DNA of 64,000 nt from JAITWN01 sp034002745 (GTDB taxonomy: Bacteria > Pseudomonadota > Gammaproteobacteria > SZUA-140), in contig JAVEZY010000005.1 in assembly GCA_034002745.1 (NCBI GenBank), positions 1-64,000 on the forward strand, given 5' to 3'. A program made the translations under genes and the position numbers. Below are positions 24,849 through 34,672 of this stretch, one piece after another. Under the pieces are notes generated by a model. That model searched no databases, was not told the DNA's origin, and was given only the letters and a program-made list of their open reading frames with translations. How positions within the stretch are numbered: position 1 is the first letter of the stretch; every line of letters starts with the position of its first letter.

Positions 24849-25454
24849 GTGAGCACGAGACATCTTGTGCTGGCGTCGGCCTCGCCGCGGCGGGCTGCGC
24901 TGCTGGAGCAGATCGGCGTGGCGCATGGCATCTGCGTCGTCGATGTCGACGAGACTCCGCTGCGGGGCGAGGCCCCGAGGGATTACGTCGGGCGTCTGGC
25001 GCTGGCCAAGGCGCAGGCGGGGGCGCGGGCGGCCCAAGGCGCGCTGGTCCTCGGCGCCGATACCGCGGTCGTGCTCGGCAACGAGGTGCTGCAGAAGCCG
25101 AAGGATCGCGACGATGCGGTAGCCATGCTGGTGCGTCTGGCTGGGCGCGAGCACCGGGTAATGACGGCGATTGCGCTGGCCGGACCTGGCGCGCGGCCGG
25201 ATGCGCTTCGCCTGTCCGAAAGCAGGGTGTGGATGCGGCCGATATCGCGGGGCGAGGCGCTTGCCTACTGGGAGACGGGTGAGCCGCGGGACAAGGCCGG
25301 AGGCTACGCGATCCAGGGCCTCGGCGCGATCTTCGTCTCCCGCGTGGACGGAAGCTACAGCGGCGTGGTGGGATTGCCGCTGTGCGAGACGGCCGAACTG
25401 CTGGCGGCGCACGGCCTGGGGCCGAAGCCGATGAGGGTGGCGGATCAAGCATGA
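24849..25454 (+). CDS. maf: Maf family nucleotide pyrophosphatase (YhdE type)
   Basis: 201 residues from GTG 24849, four bases after rlmH. The signature LASASPRRAALLEQIG opens the protein, with LVLGADTAVVL and the DKAGGYAIQGLGA motif typical of YhdE-type dTTP/UTP pyrophosphatases. E. coli also has yhdE directly before rng. It hydrolyses (d)NTPs, probably as house-cleaning of modified nucleotides. The stop overlaps rng (ATGA). Confidence 0.94.
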   Translation: MSTRHLVLASASPRRAALLEQIGVAHGICVVDVDETPLRGEAPRDYVGRLALAKAQAGARAAQGALVLGADTAVVLGNEVLQKPKDRDDAVAMLVRLAGREHRVMTAIALAGPGARPDALRLSESRVWMRPISRGEALAYWETGEPRDKAGGYAIQGLGAIFVSRVDGSYSGVVGLPLCETAELLAAHGLGPKPMRVADQA

Positions 25455-26926
25455 GCGATGAAGTCCTGGTCAATGTGACGCCGAGCGAGACTCGCGTCGC
25501 GATCGTCGAGAACGGACTGCTGCAGGAGCTGTTCGTGGAGCGCGCCAGCCGGCGTGGCCTGGTCGGCAACATCTACCGCGGGCGCGTCAGCCGCGTGCTG
25601 CCCGGCATGCAGGCGGCGTTCGTCGAACTGGGACTCGAGCGCACCGCCTTTCTTCACGCCCAGGACATCCTGCCGGCCGGCGAACCGGACGGCGGTCAGG
25701 GCGAGCGACGGCCGCAGGACAATATCAACTCGCTGCTGCGCGAGGGCCAGGAAATCCTGGTCCAGGTGATCAAGGATCCGCTCGGCAGCAAGGGCGCCCG
25801 CCTCACCATGCACATCAGCATTCCTTCGCGCTATCTGGTCTTCATGCCGGCGATGAGCAACATCGGCATCTCGCAGAAGATCGAGGACGAGGACGAGCGT
25901 ACGCGGTTGCGCGATCTGCTCGCCGAGATCCGCACCGATGCCAGTGGCGGCTACATCATCCGCACCGCCGCCGAAGGCGCCGCGCGCGAGGAGCTCGAAG
26001 AGGATGAACGTTTCCTGCGCAAGCTGTGGGGAAATGTGCAGGAACGCGCGTCCATCGCATGTCAGGGTGGCGAGCGCCTGGTCTATCGCGCACTGCCTCT
26101 GGTGCAGCGGGTGCTGCGCGATCTGCGCCGCGGACGCGTGGAAACGGTGCGTATCGATTCGCGCGAGACGCTGCAGGCCGCGGTCGAATTCGCCCGCGCA
26201 TTCGTTCCCGAGCTCGTCGATCGCATCGAGCATTATCCGGGCGAGCGCCCGATCTTCGATCTGTATTCGATCGAGGATGAGATCCGCAAGGCGCTCGAGC
26301 GCAAGGTGCAGCTCAAGTCCGGTGGTCATCTCTATATCGATCAGACCGAGGCGATGACCACCATCGACATCAATACCGGGGCGTTCGTCGGGCACCGCAA
26401 CCTCGAGGAGACGATCTTCAAGACCAATCTCGAGGCGGCGCAGGCGATCGCGCGCCAGTTGCGGTTGCGCAATCTCGGCGGAATCATCATCATCGATTTC
26501 ATCGACATGACGCTGGACGAGCACAAGCGTCAGGTGCTGCGCGCCCTGGAGAAGGCGATGGAGCCGGACCGCGCCAAGCGCTACATCTGCGAAGTGTCGT
26601 CGCTCGGACTGGTCGAGATGACCCGCGAGCGTACGCGCGAAAGCCTGGAGCATATCCTCTGCGAGCCGTGTCCCACCTGTGAGGGCCGGGGCTCGGTCAA
26701 GACGCGCGAGACGACCTGTTACGAGATCTTCCGGGAAATCCTGCGCCAGTCCCGCCAGTTCGAGGCGCGCCAGTTCCTGGTGATGGCATCGCAGGGGGTG
26801 GTAGACATGATGCTCGACGAGGAATCGAACAGCCTCGCCGATCTGGAATCCTTCATCGGCCGAACCATCAAGCTGCAGGTCGAAACGCTCTATACCCAGG
26901 AGCAGTACGACGTAGTCATGATGTGA
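25451..26926 (+). CDS. rng: Ribonuclease G
   Basis: 491 residues, matching RNase G (489 in E. coli) rather than the longer RNase E. There is an N-terminal S1 domain (RGLVGNIYRGRVSRVLPGM), the catalytic aspartates in DINTGAFVG and IIIIDFIDM, and the zinc-link cysteines in EPCPTCEGRGSV. It processes the 5' end of 16S rRNA and some mRNAs. It is coupled to maf and followed eight bases later by yhdP, as in E. coli. Confidence 0.97.
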   Translation: MSDEVLVNVTPSETRVAIVENGLLQELFVERASRRGLVGNIYRGRVSRVLPGMQAAFVELGLERTAFLHAQDILPAGEPDGGQGERRPQDNINSLLREGQEILVQVIKDPLGSKGARLTMHISIPSRYLVFMPAMSNIGISQKIEDEDERTRLRDLLAEIRTDASGGYIIRTAAEGAAREELEEDERFLRKLWGNVQERASIACQGGERLVYRALPLVQRVLRDLRRGRVETVRIDSRETLQAAVEFARAFVPELVDRIEHYPGERPIFDLYSIEDEIRKALERKVQLKSGGHLYIDQTEAMTTIDINTGAFVGHRNLEETIFKTNLEAAQAIARQLRLRNLGGIIIIDFIDMTLDEHKRQVLRALEKAMEPDRAKRYICEVSSLGLVEMTRERTRESLEHILCEPCPTCEGRGSVKTRETTCYEIFREILRQSRQFEARQFLVMASQGVVDMMLDEESNSLADLESFIGRTIKLQVETLYTQEQYDVVMM

Positions 26927-26933
26927 GCGCGCC

Positions 26934-29900
26934 GTGGCATTGATCAGATCCCTGCTGGGAAAGCTATGGCTGGCGGGCGCGGGAGCGCTGGTGCTGCTGG
27001 CGGTGCTGCTGTCGATCGTGCGCGTGCTGTTGCCGCATGTCGATGGCTGGAAGGAAGATATCGAGCAGCGGGTCGGTGACGCGATCGGTCGCGAGATCGC
27101 CATCGGCATCATCGCCGCCGACTGGCGCGGGCTCAACCCCCGGCTGGTGCTCGAAGACGTGCGCATCGTCTCGGGAGATGACGACGACGGTGTACATTTC
27201 GAACGCGCCGAACTGGAAATGGACAGTTGGCGCTCGCTGTTGCACCGGAGCATCCACCTGCGCCGGCTCGATCTCACCGGCCTGCGGTTCACCGCCGTAC
27301 GGGACAGCGCCGGCCATGTGTCGATCGCCGGCTTCAACCGGCAGATGAGTGGCGAGGCGACAGCGGGCGCGCTGCCTCCTCTGCGCGGACGGTTCCGCCT
27401 GCGCGATATGCAGGTCCGCTGGATCGATCACGCCCATCCCGCCGGCCCGCGCGAACACCTCTTTACCGACGGCGATTTCTCGCTGCACAGCGACGGCGAG
27501 CGTCACCAGATGGACGGCGAGTTCTCGCCTCCCGTCATTCTCGGCCAGCGCATACATCTGATGGCCGATCTCCGTGCGCCGGTATCCGGCCGGCCCGAAG
27601 CGTCGATTTTCGCCGAGGGTGTGGGACTCCATCTGGCCGAATGGCTGGACGGGCGCGCGGCGGGCGGGCTGCGCCTCGCCGGCGGCGTGGCCGAAGGCCG
27701 CATCTGGGCGGAATGGCGCGAAGGAGCGCTGCTCGATGTGGCGGGGCGGCTGACGCTCGCCCAGATGGCCATCGTGCCGGTTTCGTCCGCGGATCCGGCG
27801 CCGCTCGCCAGTGATCTGTCGGCGTCCTTTCACTGGCGACGCGCCGATGGCGGGTGGCGGCTCTACGCCGATCGCGTCGGACTCGGTGCAGATCACGAGG
27901 TCCGCGGCGAGCGCCGTCTGGCGCTCGGCATGGGCATCGCCGGCGCCGAGCCGGATGCGCTGATCGGTCGCCTGAAGGGCTTCGCGCTGGAGGATGTGCT
28001 CGCGCTGGCGCTTGCCAGCGGCCGCGTGCCCGAGACTGTCGTCAAGGCGATCGAGGGCATGCGTCCGCAGGGCGAGCTCGATGACCTTGGCTTCGCCGTG
28101 GCGCCGGGCGAGGGCGGATCGCGCTATCGCGTGAGCGCCGCCTTCGCCGATGTCAGCGCCAGCCCCTGGGCAGGCGCTCCCGGTGTCTCCGGCATCGCGG
28201 GCGCGCTTCACATGGACGAGCGCTCGGGCAGGTTGGAGATGGACTCCAGCGAGAGCGCAGCCACCTTCGACGGGCTGTTCAGGGATTCGCTTCCGGCCGC
28301 GCGCATGCGCGCCTCGCTTTCCTGGGAAAAGATTCCCGAGGGTTGGCGCGTGCGCGCGCCGGTGTTTGGTTTCGCCAGCGCCGATGTCGCCTTCGACGCC
28401 TGGGGTCGGCTCGACATGACCGCGGATGCGCGTCCCGCGCTCGCGCTCTTTGCCCGCTTCCAGGCTTCGACCGTCGAGCGCATTTCCCGCTACCTGCCGG
28501 CCGGCATCATGTCCGACGGTCTGGTCGGCTGGCTCGATCGCTCGATTCTGGCCGGAGTGGTGCCTTCGGGCGAGCTCATCGTGCATGGTGAACCCGAGGA
28601 TTTTCCCTTCGAGGACGGGACCGGCACCTTTCGCATCGAGTTCGATGTGCGCGACGGCGTCCTGGAATATGCGCCGGAATGGCCGCGCATCGACGGCATC
28701 GATGCGCATTTCGCATTCCGCGGGAAGACCATGCGCATCGATGCCGGCAAAGGCGCGACGCATGGCGCGCAGATTGCCTCGGCACGCGTCGCCATCGACG
28801 ATCTCACCGCTCACCCGGCGGTGCTCACGGTGCGGGGGGAGGCGAGTGCGCCCACCGCCGATGCCCTGTCCTTTCTGCGCGACACGCCGCTCGCCGAGCG
28901 CTTCGGCGCCTATGTAGAAAGAGTGGAGGCGCAGGGGCGGACGAGTCTCGATCTCGATCTGCGTCTGCCGCTGGGTGGGCACGCGCAGGTTCAGGGTACG
29001 GTAACGCTGGCGGACAGCATGCTGCGGCTGGGGCCTGACGGGGTGGAGATCTCCGGCATCGATGGCGCGTTGCGATTCTCGGAAGCCGGACTGAGTGGTC
29101 AGGGAATACGTGGGCGCGTCCTCGATCTGCCGGCAACGTTCAATGTCAGCGCCCGTGGAGAGGACGCGGCCCGGATCACGCGGGTGGAGGCTCGCGGCGG
29201 CATCGATGCCGATGGGCTGTCCGGTCTGCTGCGCCTTCCTCGCGCCTGGTTCGAGGGGCGGGCAGGGTGGCGGGCATGGGTCGACGTTCCCGCGGTCGCG
29301 CCGGACGGCTCCGGCATGGAGCTGCGCGTTGTCTCGACGCTGGAGGGCCTGGCCCTGACGCTCCCGGAGCCTCTCAACAAGCCCGCGGCCCGAACTCTCG
29401 CCGCATCCGTGCGGATGCCCCTGGATGATGATGCCGAGGCGCATCCGGTCCTCGTCACGCTGGGAGACGATACGGCGATCGCCGTCGCGCTGGATGCGGA
29501 GCGTCGCTTCACGCGCGGCGAACTGCGCTTCGGTGGCGGCGCGGCGCAGCTGCCGGATGACGAGGGGCTGCGGATCGCGGGCACCGTCGCACACGTATCC
29601 GTCGATGCCTGGCGACGTATATTCGATGGCAAGGGCGCATCCGCCGCGACAGGGGGGGTGCCGGGGGTGCGTCATCTCGATCTGCGGGCTGGCGTCGCGG
29701 AAGCCTTTGGCCGTCGCTTCCACGATCTGACCGTGAACGCGCAGGTCGCACAGGGCGCGTGGGGGCTGCGCCTTTCCGGCCGAGAGCTGGCCGGCACGCT
29801 GCGCATTCCGCAGGATCCGACCGCGCCGTGGACGGCTGATTTCGAATATCTGCACCTGGCGCGCGCCGATGCCGATGCCGGCCTCAACGGTGACGTCGTC

Positions 29901-30734
29901 GACCCGAGGCAGTTGCCAGCGCTGCGCGTGCGCAGCGAGCGCTTCGTCTGGGATGGCGCGGAACTCGGCCGCATGCAGCTCGACGCTGTTCCCCGGCCCG
30001 CCGGCCTGCGTCTGGAGCGCCTCGAGCTCGATTCTCCGATCATGCACGTCAATGCGCGTGGCGACTGGGTGCGCGTCGATGATGTCCAGTATTCCTCGTT
30101 CAACATCGATCTGGATGCGGCGGACTTCGGCAAGGCGATCGCCGGCTTCGGCTATGCCGATTCCTTTCGCGGTGGCAAGGCGGATGCTGTCATCTCGGCG
30201 CGATGGGATGGTCCTCCCACCGCGTTTGCGCTGGAAAAGCTTCATGGGTCGATGAATATCGCCATCGCCGACGGGCGGCTGCTCGATGTCGAGCCGGGCG
30301 CAGGTCGCGTGTTCGGGCTCATCAGTCTGCAGGCATTGCCGCGTCGCCTGACGCTCGATTTCAGCGATTTTTTCGGCAAGGGCTTCAGTTTCGACCGCAT
30401 CAATGGAACTTTCGAAGTGAAGGACGGTATCGCGCGCACGGACGACCTGGTGATGACCGGACCCGCGGCGCGCGTCGAGGCCAGAGGCGATGTCGATCTC
30501 GCGCGACGTCTCTATGATCAGACGGTGGTGGTCACTCCCAGTGTCAGTTCCGGTCTCCCGCTCGCCGGCATCGTGGCGGGCGGCGTGCCGATGGCCGCGG
30601 CACTGCTATTGATGGAACGCGTGTTCAAGAGCGACATCGATCGCATCGCGCGCCTGCGCTATCGCGTGTCGGGGCCATGGCACGATCCGCGCATAGAGCG
30701 CTTACAAGACAGTGACCAATCTGGTAAAAGGTAA
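26934..30734 (+). CDS. yhdP: YhdP family AsmA-like protein, phospholipid transport to the outer membrane
   Basis: 1266 residues, the same length as E. coli YhdP. One N-terminal membrane helix (LWLAGAGALVLLAVLLSIVRV) anchors a long repeating beta-rich groove (DUF3971), and an AsmA-type C-terminus (ALEKLHGSMNIAIADGRLLDVEPG; FSFDRINGTFEVKDGIA) ends it. YhdP, with TamB and YdbH, bridges the periplasm and moves phospholipid outward. The start is GTG 26934, seven bases after rng. No other member of the trio is in the window. Its position before the mla genes makes this a lipid-trafficking stretch. Confidence 0.94.
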   Translation: MALIRSLLGKLWLAGAGALVLLAVLLSIVRVLLPHVDGWKEDIEQRVGDAIGREIAIGIIAADWRGLNPRLVLEDVRIVSGDDDDGVHFERAELEMDSWRSLLHRSIHLRRLDLTGLRFTAVRDSAGHVSIAGFNRQMSGEATAGALPPLRGRFRLRDMQVRWIDHAHPAGPREHLFTDGDFSLHSDGERHQMDGEFSPPVILGQRIHLMADLRAPVSGRPEASIFAEGVGLHLAEWLDGRAAGGLRLAGGVAEGRIWAEWREGALLDVAGRLTLAQMAIVPVSSADPAPLASDLSASFHWRRADGGWRLYADRVGLGADHEVRGERRLALGMGIAGAEPDALIGRLKGFALEDVLALALASGRVPETVVKAIEGMRPQGELDDLGFAVAPGEGGSRYRVSAAFADVSASPWAGAPGVSGIAGALHMDERSGRLEMDSSESAATFDGLFRDSLPAARMRASLSWEKIPEGWRVRAPVFGFASADVAFDAWGRLDMTADARPALALFARFQASTVERISRYLPAGIMSDGLVGWLDRSILAGVVPSGELIVHGEPEDFPFEDGTGTFRIEFDVRDGVLEYAPEWPRIDGIDAHFAFRGKTMRIDAGKGATHGAQIASARVAIDDLTAHPAVLTVRGEASAPTADALSFLRDTPLAERFGAYVERVEAQGRTSLDLDLRLPLGGHAQVQGTVTLADSMLRLGPDGVEISGIDGALRFSEAGLSGQGIRGRVLDLPATFNVSARGEDAARITRVEARGGIDADGLSGLLRLPRAWFEGRAGWRAWVDVPAVAPDGSGMELRVVSTLEGLALTLPEPLNKPAARTLAASVRMPLDDDAEAHPVLVTLGDDTAIAVALDAERRFTRGELRFGGGAAQLPDDEGLRIAGTVAHVSVDAWRRIFDGKGASAATGGVPGVRHLDLRAGVAEAFGRRFHDLTVNAQVAQGAWGLRLSGRELAGTLRIPQDPTAPWTADFEYLHLARADADAGLNGDVVDPRQLPALRVRSERFVWDGAELGRMQLDAVPRPAGLRLERLELDSPIMHVNARGDWVRVDDVQYSSFNIDLDAADFGKAIAGFGYADSFRGGKADAVISARWDGPPTAFALEKLHGSMNIAIADGRLLDVEPGAGRVFGLISLQALPRRLTLDFSDFFGKGFSFDRINGTFEVKDGIARTDDLVMTGPAARVEARGDVDLARRLYDQTVVVTPSVSSGLPLAGIVAGGVPMAAALLLMERVFKSDIDRIARLRYRVSGPWHDPRIERLQDSDQSGKR

Positions 30735-30777
30735 CATTCGCTCCACAGGGGGCATTTTGCAGCGGAGACTCGATACG

Positions 30778-31611
30778 GTGCGTGGCGCCATCGCGGTGAT
30801 ACAGATGACATCCGGACCCGACGTTGCGGCGAACCTCGCCGAGACGCGGCGCCTGGTCGCGCATGCAGCAGCATCGGGCGCAGGACTGATCGTGCTGCCG
30901 GAGAACTTCGCGCTGATGGGCGTGCGCGAGGAAGACAAGCTCGCCGCCGCGGAGCCTGCGGGCGCCGGCCCTCTCCAGGATTTGCTGGCGGAACTGGCGA
31001 CGCGGCATCACGTATGGATCGTCGGCGGCACGGTGCCGCTGGCTTCGAGCGACAGCGATCGCGCGCATGCGGCCTGCCTCCTTTACGATGAGCGGGGCGA
31101 ATGCGTCGCCCGCTACGACAAGATGCACCTCTTCGACGTCATGCTGGAGAACGGCGAACGCTACCTCGAGTCGCGCACCACGATCGCCGGCGACCGCATC
31201 GTCGTCGCCGACACGCCCTGGGGGCGTCTCGGTCTCGCGGTGTGCTACGACCTGCGTTTCCCCGGGATGTTCCGCGCCATGCTCGATCACGGCGCGGAGA
31301 TCATTGCATTGCCGGCAGCGTTCACGGCGGTTACCGGTCGCGCGCATTGGGAAGTGCTGCTGCGCAGCCGCGCGATCGAGAATCAGTGCTTCGTCGCGGC
31401 AGCGGCGCAGAGCGGCATGCACGGCAATGGCCGCGAAACCTGGGGGGGTAGCATGATCGTCGATCCCTGGGGCTCGGTGATCGAACGGTTGGAGCGCGGA
31501 GCCGGTGCGGTGTGCGCGCCCTGTGACCGCGAACAGCTGCAGCGCATCCGCCGCAGCTTCCCCGTGCTGGATCATCGCCGCGAGCTGGATCGCGCTTCGG
31601 GCAGGTCATGA
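30778..31611 (+). CDS. Carbon-nitrogen hydrolase, Nit/omega-amidase-like
   Basis: 277 residues from GTG 30778. The nitrilase triad is complete: Glu42 in LPENFALMG, Lys115 in YDKMHLFDV and Cys156 in AVCYDLRFPGMF. The sequence resembles deaminated-glutathione amidase (Nit1/YbeM). The rng-yhdP-nitrilase order is widespread, usually followed by tldD; here mlaF follows with an ATGA overlap. An upstream start at 30712 would overlap yhdP and adds unconserved residues. Confidence 0.9.
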   Translation: MRGAIAVIQMTSGPDVAANLAETRRLVAHAAASGAGLIVLPENFALMGVREEDKLAAAEPAGAGPLQDLLAELATRHHVWIVGGTVPLASSDSDRAHAACLLYDERGECVARYDKMHLFDVMLENGERYLESRTTIAGDRIVVADTPWGRLGLAVCYDLRFPGMFRAMLDHGAEIIALPAAFTAVTGRAHWEVLLRSRAIENQCFVAAAAQSGMHGNGRETWGGSMIVDPWGSVIERLERGAGAVCAPCDREQLQRIRRSFPVLDHRRELDRASGRS

Positions 31612-32426
31612 GCGCCGCCGACGAAGCTCTGGTCACTCTGCGCGACGTTTCCTTCGGTTTCGGGAAGCGGGTCATTCTTGATCACTGCGACTTCCGCTTC
31701 ATGCGCGGTAAGGTCACCGCGATCATGGGTCCGAGCGGCAGCGGAAAGACCACGCTGCTGAGACTGATCGGCGGTCAGGTCCGTCCGCATGGCGGCAGTA
31801 TCGTCGTCGACGGCAAGGAAGTGCCGAAGCTGCGGCGCGCGGAGCTGTACGAGCTGCGCAAACGCATGGGCATGCTGTTCCAGAGCGGGGCGCTGTTCAG
31901 CGGCCTCACCGTGTTCGACAACGTCGCCTTTCCGCTGCGCGAGCATACCGGCCTGCCCGAATCGCTGATCCGCGACCTGGTTCTTCTCAAACTCGAGGCC
32001 GTCGGGCTGCGCGGTGCGCGTGACCTGATGCCGACGGAGCTGTCCGGCGGCATGGCGCGCCGGGTCGCGCTGGCGCGGGCGATCGCGCTCGATCCGATGA
32101 TGATCATGTACGACGAACCCTTCGCCGGACTGGACCCCATCACCATGGGGGTGGTCATGAAGCTGATCCGGCAGCTCAATGACAACCTGGGTCTGACCAG
32201 CATCATCGTTTCCCACGACGTCGCGGAAGTGACGTCCATTTCCGATCACGTCTACATGATCTCGGGCGGCAAGGTCATGGGCGATGGATCGCCGCAGGAT
32301 GTGCGTGCCAGCGCATCGCCATGGGTGCGGCAGTTCCTCTACGCCGAGCCCGATGGGCCGGTGGCCTTTCATTACCCGGCTGCGCCGCTTGCCGACGATC
32401 TGCTGGACGGGGAGACGGCCGGATGA
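31608..32426 (+). CDS. mlaF: MlaF, phospholipid ABC transporter ATPase
   Basis: 272 residues with Walker A GPSGSGKTT, signature LSGGMARRVALARA, Walker B MIMYDEPFAGLD and the switch histidine in IIVSHDVAEV. It powers the MlaFEDB complex that moves phospholipids between the periplasmic MlaC and the inner membrane. Its start overlaps the nitrilase stop and its stop overlaps mlaE by four bases. Confidence 0.96.
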   Translation: MSAADEALVTLRDVSFGFGKRVILDHCDFRFMRGKVTAIMGPSGSGKTTLLRLIGGQVRPHGGSIVVDGKEVPKLRRAELYELRKRMGMLFQSGALFSGLTVFDNVAFPLREHTGLPESLIRDLVLLKLEAVGLRGARDLMPTELSGGMARRVALARAIALDPMMIMYDEPFAGLDPITMGVVMKLIRQLNDNLGLTSIIVSHDVAEVTSISDHVYMISGGKVMGDGSPQDVRASASPWVRQFLYAEPDGPVAFHYPAAPLADDLLDGETAG

Positions 32427-33205
32427 TCGATTGGCTGCAGGGGCTGGGGCACCGAACGCTGTCCTTTCTCGAGCGCACCGGGCGCGCGAACCTTTTCATC
32501 CTGCGCGTGTTTGCCGGCGTTCCGGCGCTCGCGCTGCAGTTGCGGCTGGTGGTTGCGCAGCTCTACGCGGTCGGCGTGCTTTCGCTGCTGATCATCGTGG
32601 TGTCGGCGCTCAATGTCGGCATGGTGCTCGGGCTGCAGATGTACAATACGCTGGTCAATTTCGGCGCCGAGGCGAGCATCGGTCCGGTGGTCGCGCTGGC
32701 GCTGGTGCGCGAGCTGGGGCCCGTGGTGGCTGCGCTGCTGTTCGCTGGCCGCGCGGGATCTGCGCTCACGGCGGAAATCGGGCTGATGAAGGCGACCGAG
32801 CAGCTTTCCAGCATGGAGATGATGGCGGTCGACCCGGTGCGCCGCATCGTGGCTCCGCGCCTGCTGGCGGGCATCCTGTCGATGCCGTTGCTCGCTGCCA
32901 TCTTCAGTGCCGTCGGCATCCTGGGCGGATATTTCGTGGCCGTTGGTTTGCTCGGTGTCGATGAAGGGGCTTACTGGGGACAGATGCGCGCCGCCGTCGA
33001 CTGGAACGACGATGTGGTGAACGGCATCATAAAGAGTATCGTTTTCGGTCTGGTGGTGACCTGGATCGCAGTGTTCGAAGGCTATGATGCGGTTCCGACC
33101 ACCGAAGGCGTCAGCCGGGCGACCACGCGTTCCGTGGTCTACTCGTCGCTGGCGGTGCTGGCGCTGGATTTCGTGCTGACGGCGCTGATGTTCGGGGATA
33201 TCTGA
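32423..33205 (+). CDS. mlaE: MlaE, phospholipid ABC transporter permease
   Basis: 260 residues from ATG 32423. Five or six membrane helices and the conserved ELGPVVAALLFAGRAGSALTAEIG core, split here by reading, with MKATEQLSSMEMMAVDP, identify MlaE. It forms the inner-membrane channel under the MlaD ring. It is coupled to mlaF by ATGA and followed one base later by mlaD. Confidence 0.96.
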   Translation: MIDWLQGLGHRTLSFLERTGRANLFILRVFAGVPALALQLRLVVAQLYAVGVLSLLIIVVSALNVGMVLGLQMYNTLVNFGAEASIGPVVALALVRELGPVVAALLFAGRAGSALTAEIGLMKATEQLSSMEMMAVDPVRRIVAPRLLAGILSMPLLAAIFSAVGILGGYFVAVGLLGVDEGAYWGQMRAAVDWNDDVVNGIIKSIVFGLVVTWIAVFEGYDAVPTTEGVSRATTRSVVYSSLAVLALDFVLTALMFGDI

Positions 33206-33206
33206 T

Positions 33207-33677
33207 ATGATGCGCACAAGAACAATCGAGATAATGGTCGGCGCGTTCGTGGCTGCCGGGATCGCCGCGCTGTTCATGCTGGCGATGAAGGCGAGCAACC
33301 TCGGCACCGCTTCGATACGGGACGGCTATCAAGTCACCGCCCGCTTCGACAACATCGGCGGCTTGCGGGTGCAGGCTCCGGTGAGTGCCGGAGGAGTCCG
33401 GGTCGGCCGGGTCACTGCGATCACCTATGACCAGGAAGACTACGAGGCGCGCGTGCACATGACGATAGATTCGCGCTACGACCGGTTTCCGAGTGATACC
33501 TCGGCAAGCATCTATACCGCCGGGCTGCTCGGCGAGCAATACATCGGCCTCGAGCCCGGCGGCGCTGACGACTTCCTTGCCGACGGTGATGCGATTCTGC
33601 TCACCCAATCCGCGCTGGTTCTCGAACAGCTGATCGGGCGTTTCCTGTTCGCCATGACCGAGGGCAAGGATGGCTGA
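33207..33677 (+). CDS. mlaD: MlaD, MCE-domain phospholipid-binding subunit
   Basis: 156 residues, a little shorter than E. coli MlaD (183). One N-terminal helix (IMVGAFVAAGIAALFMLAM) precedes an MCE domain (YQVTARFDNIGGLRVQAPVS, GVRVGRVTAI, TAGLLGEQYIGLEPGG). The hexameric MCE ring guides lipid between MlaC and MlaE. The tail LEQLIGRFLF is the pore helix. It overlaps mlaC by eight bases. Confidence 0.95.
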   Translation: MMRTRTIEIMVGAFVAAGIAALFMLAMKASNLGTASIRDGYQVTARFDNIGGLRVQAPVSAGGVRVGRVTAITYDQEDYEARVHMTIDSRYDRFPSDTSASIYTAGLLGEQYIGLEPGGADDFLADGDAILLTQSALVLEQLIGRFLFAMTEGKDG

Positions 33678-34365
33678 GATATGTACTAGGCCGGCGGCTC
33701 CGCTCGCGGCGACGCGTCCGCTGATCCTGTCGCTGATCGCGGCGCTCACGCTCGCGCTTGCGGCGGGCACGGCGCGCGCCCACGCGAATGCCCAGGACAT
33801 GGTGCGCACTGCCGCCACGCAGGCGATCGATGCGCTCGAGCGGAGCAGGGAGGAGCTGCAGGCGAACCCTGCGAAGGTCTACGACTTCGTGCAGGAGTAC
33901 CTGCTGCCGTACTTCGATTTCGAGTATTCGTCGCGCCTGGTGCTGGGACGCAACTGGCGCAACGCCTCGCCCGAGGAGCGGGAACGTTTTCAGGAGGCCT
34001 TCCAGCGCACCCTGATCCGCGGCTACGGCTCGGCGATGCTGAAATATTCCGATCAGGAGATCATTTTCCTGCCCTATCGCGAGGATCCGGGCAAGGACAA
34101 CGCGACCGTCAAGACCGAGATCGATGTCGGTGACAGCAAGCCGGTGGCGGTCGATTACAACGTGCGCCTGGTGAACGGTGAGTGGAAGGTCTACGACGTC
34201 ATCATCGACGGCATCAGCGTGGTGGTGAACTACCGCGGCACCTTCGGCGCCGAGATCAAGCGGATGGGGGGGCTGGCGCCCCTGATCGAGAAAATGGAGG
34301 AGCGCAACCGCTCCAACACCCTGGACCCTGTCTCCGATGAGTTCCCGGCACCCGGCGTCGACTGA
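33670..34365 (+). CDS. mlaC: MlaC, periplasmic phospholipid carrier
   Basis: 231 residues. A signal peptide (ALTLALAAGTARA-HA) is followed by the MlaC fold: YDFVQEYLLPYFDFEYSSRL, then GRNWRNASPEERERFQEAF and WKVYDVIIDGISVVVNYRG. It ferries phospholipids between the outer-membrane MlaA and MlaFEDB. MlaA is not in the window. mlaB starts inside its last codons. Confidence 0.95.
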   Translation: MAEICTRPAAPLAATRPLILSLIAALTLALAAGTARAHANAQDMVRTAATQAIDALERSREELQANPAKVYDFVQEYLLPYFDFEYSSRLVLGRNWRNASPEERERFQEAFQRTLIRGYGSAMLKYSDQEIIFLPYREDPGKDNATVKTEIDVGDSKPVAVDYNVRLVNGEWKVYDVIIDGISVVVNYRGTFGAEIKRMGGLAPLIEKMEERNRSNTLDPVSDEFPAPGVD

Positions 34366-34672
34366 GATTCGCCCCGATCCGGCCCGTCCCGGCGCCTACC
34401 TGATCGGGGGAGAGCTCGGTTTTTCGACCGTGCCGGACCTGCTCGAGCGTGGCAGGGCGATCTTCGAGGGCGGCTCGGCGGCCCCCCTCGAACTCGACCT
34501 CAGCGGGGTCACGCGCGTCGACAGCGCCGGCCTCGCACTCCTGATAGAATGGCTGAAAGTCGCCCGCCGGACGCGGCGCGAGATCAGCTACGTCAATGTG
34601 CCGGAGCAGATGGTGGCGATGGCAAGGGTCAGCGGGCTGGAGAATTTCTTGCCTCTGGAGAAGAAAGAGTAA
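34337..34672 (+). CDS. mlaB: MlaB, STAS-domain subunit
   Basis: 111 residues. A STAS domain: LELDLSGVTRVDSAGLALLIEWL holds the conserved D-S-A-G loop seen in two overlapping parts. MlaB binds MlaF and stabilises the transporter. It overlaps mlaC by 29 bases. The fixed order mlaF-E-D-C-B-ibaG-murA is as in E. coli. Confidence 0.9.
   Translation: MSSRHPASTEIRPDPARPGAYLIGGELGFSTVPDLLERGRAIFEGGSAAPLELDLSGVTRVDSAGLALLIEWLKVARRTRREISYVNVPEQMVAMARVSGLENFLPLEKKE

Noticed and set aside
26964..30245. Very long open frame on the minus strand opposite yhdP (about 1,090 codons)
   Set aside because: GC-rich coding DNA often leaves an antisense frame open. It has arginine/glutamine/histidine-rich composition and no family features, while the plus strand is a clear YhdP.
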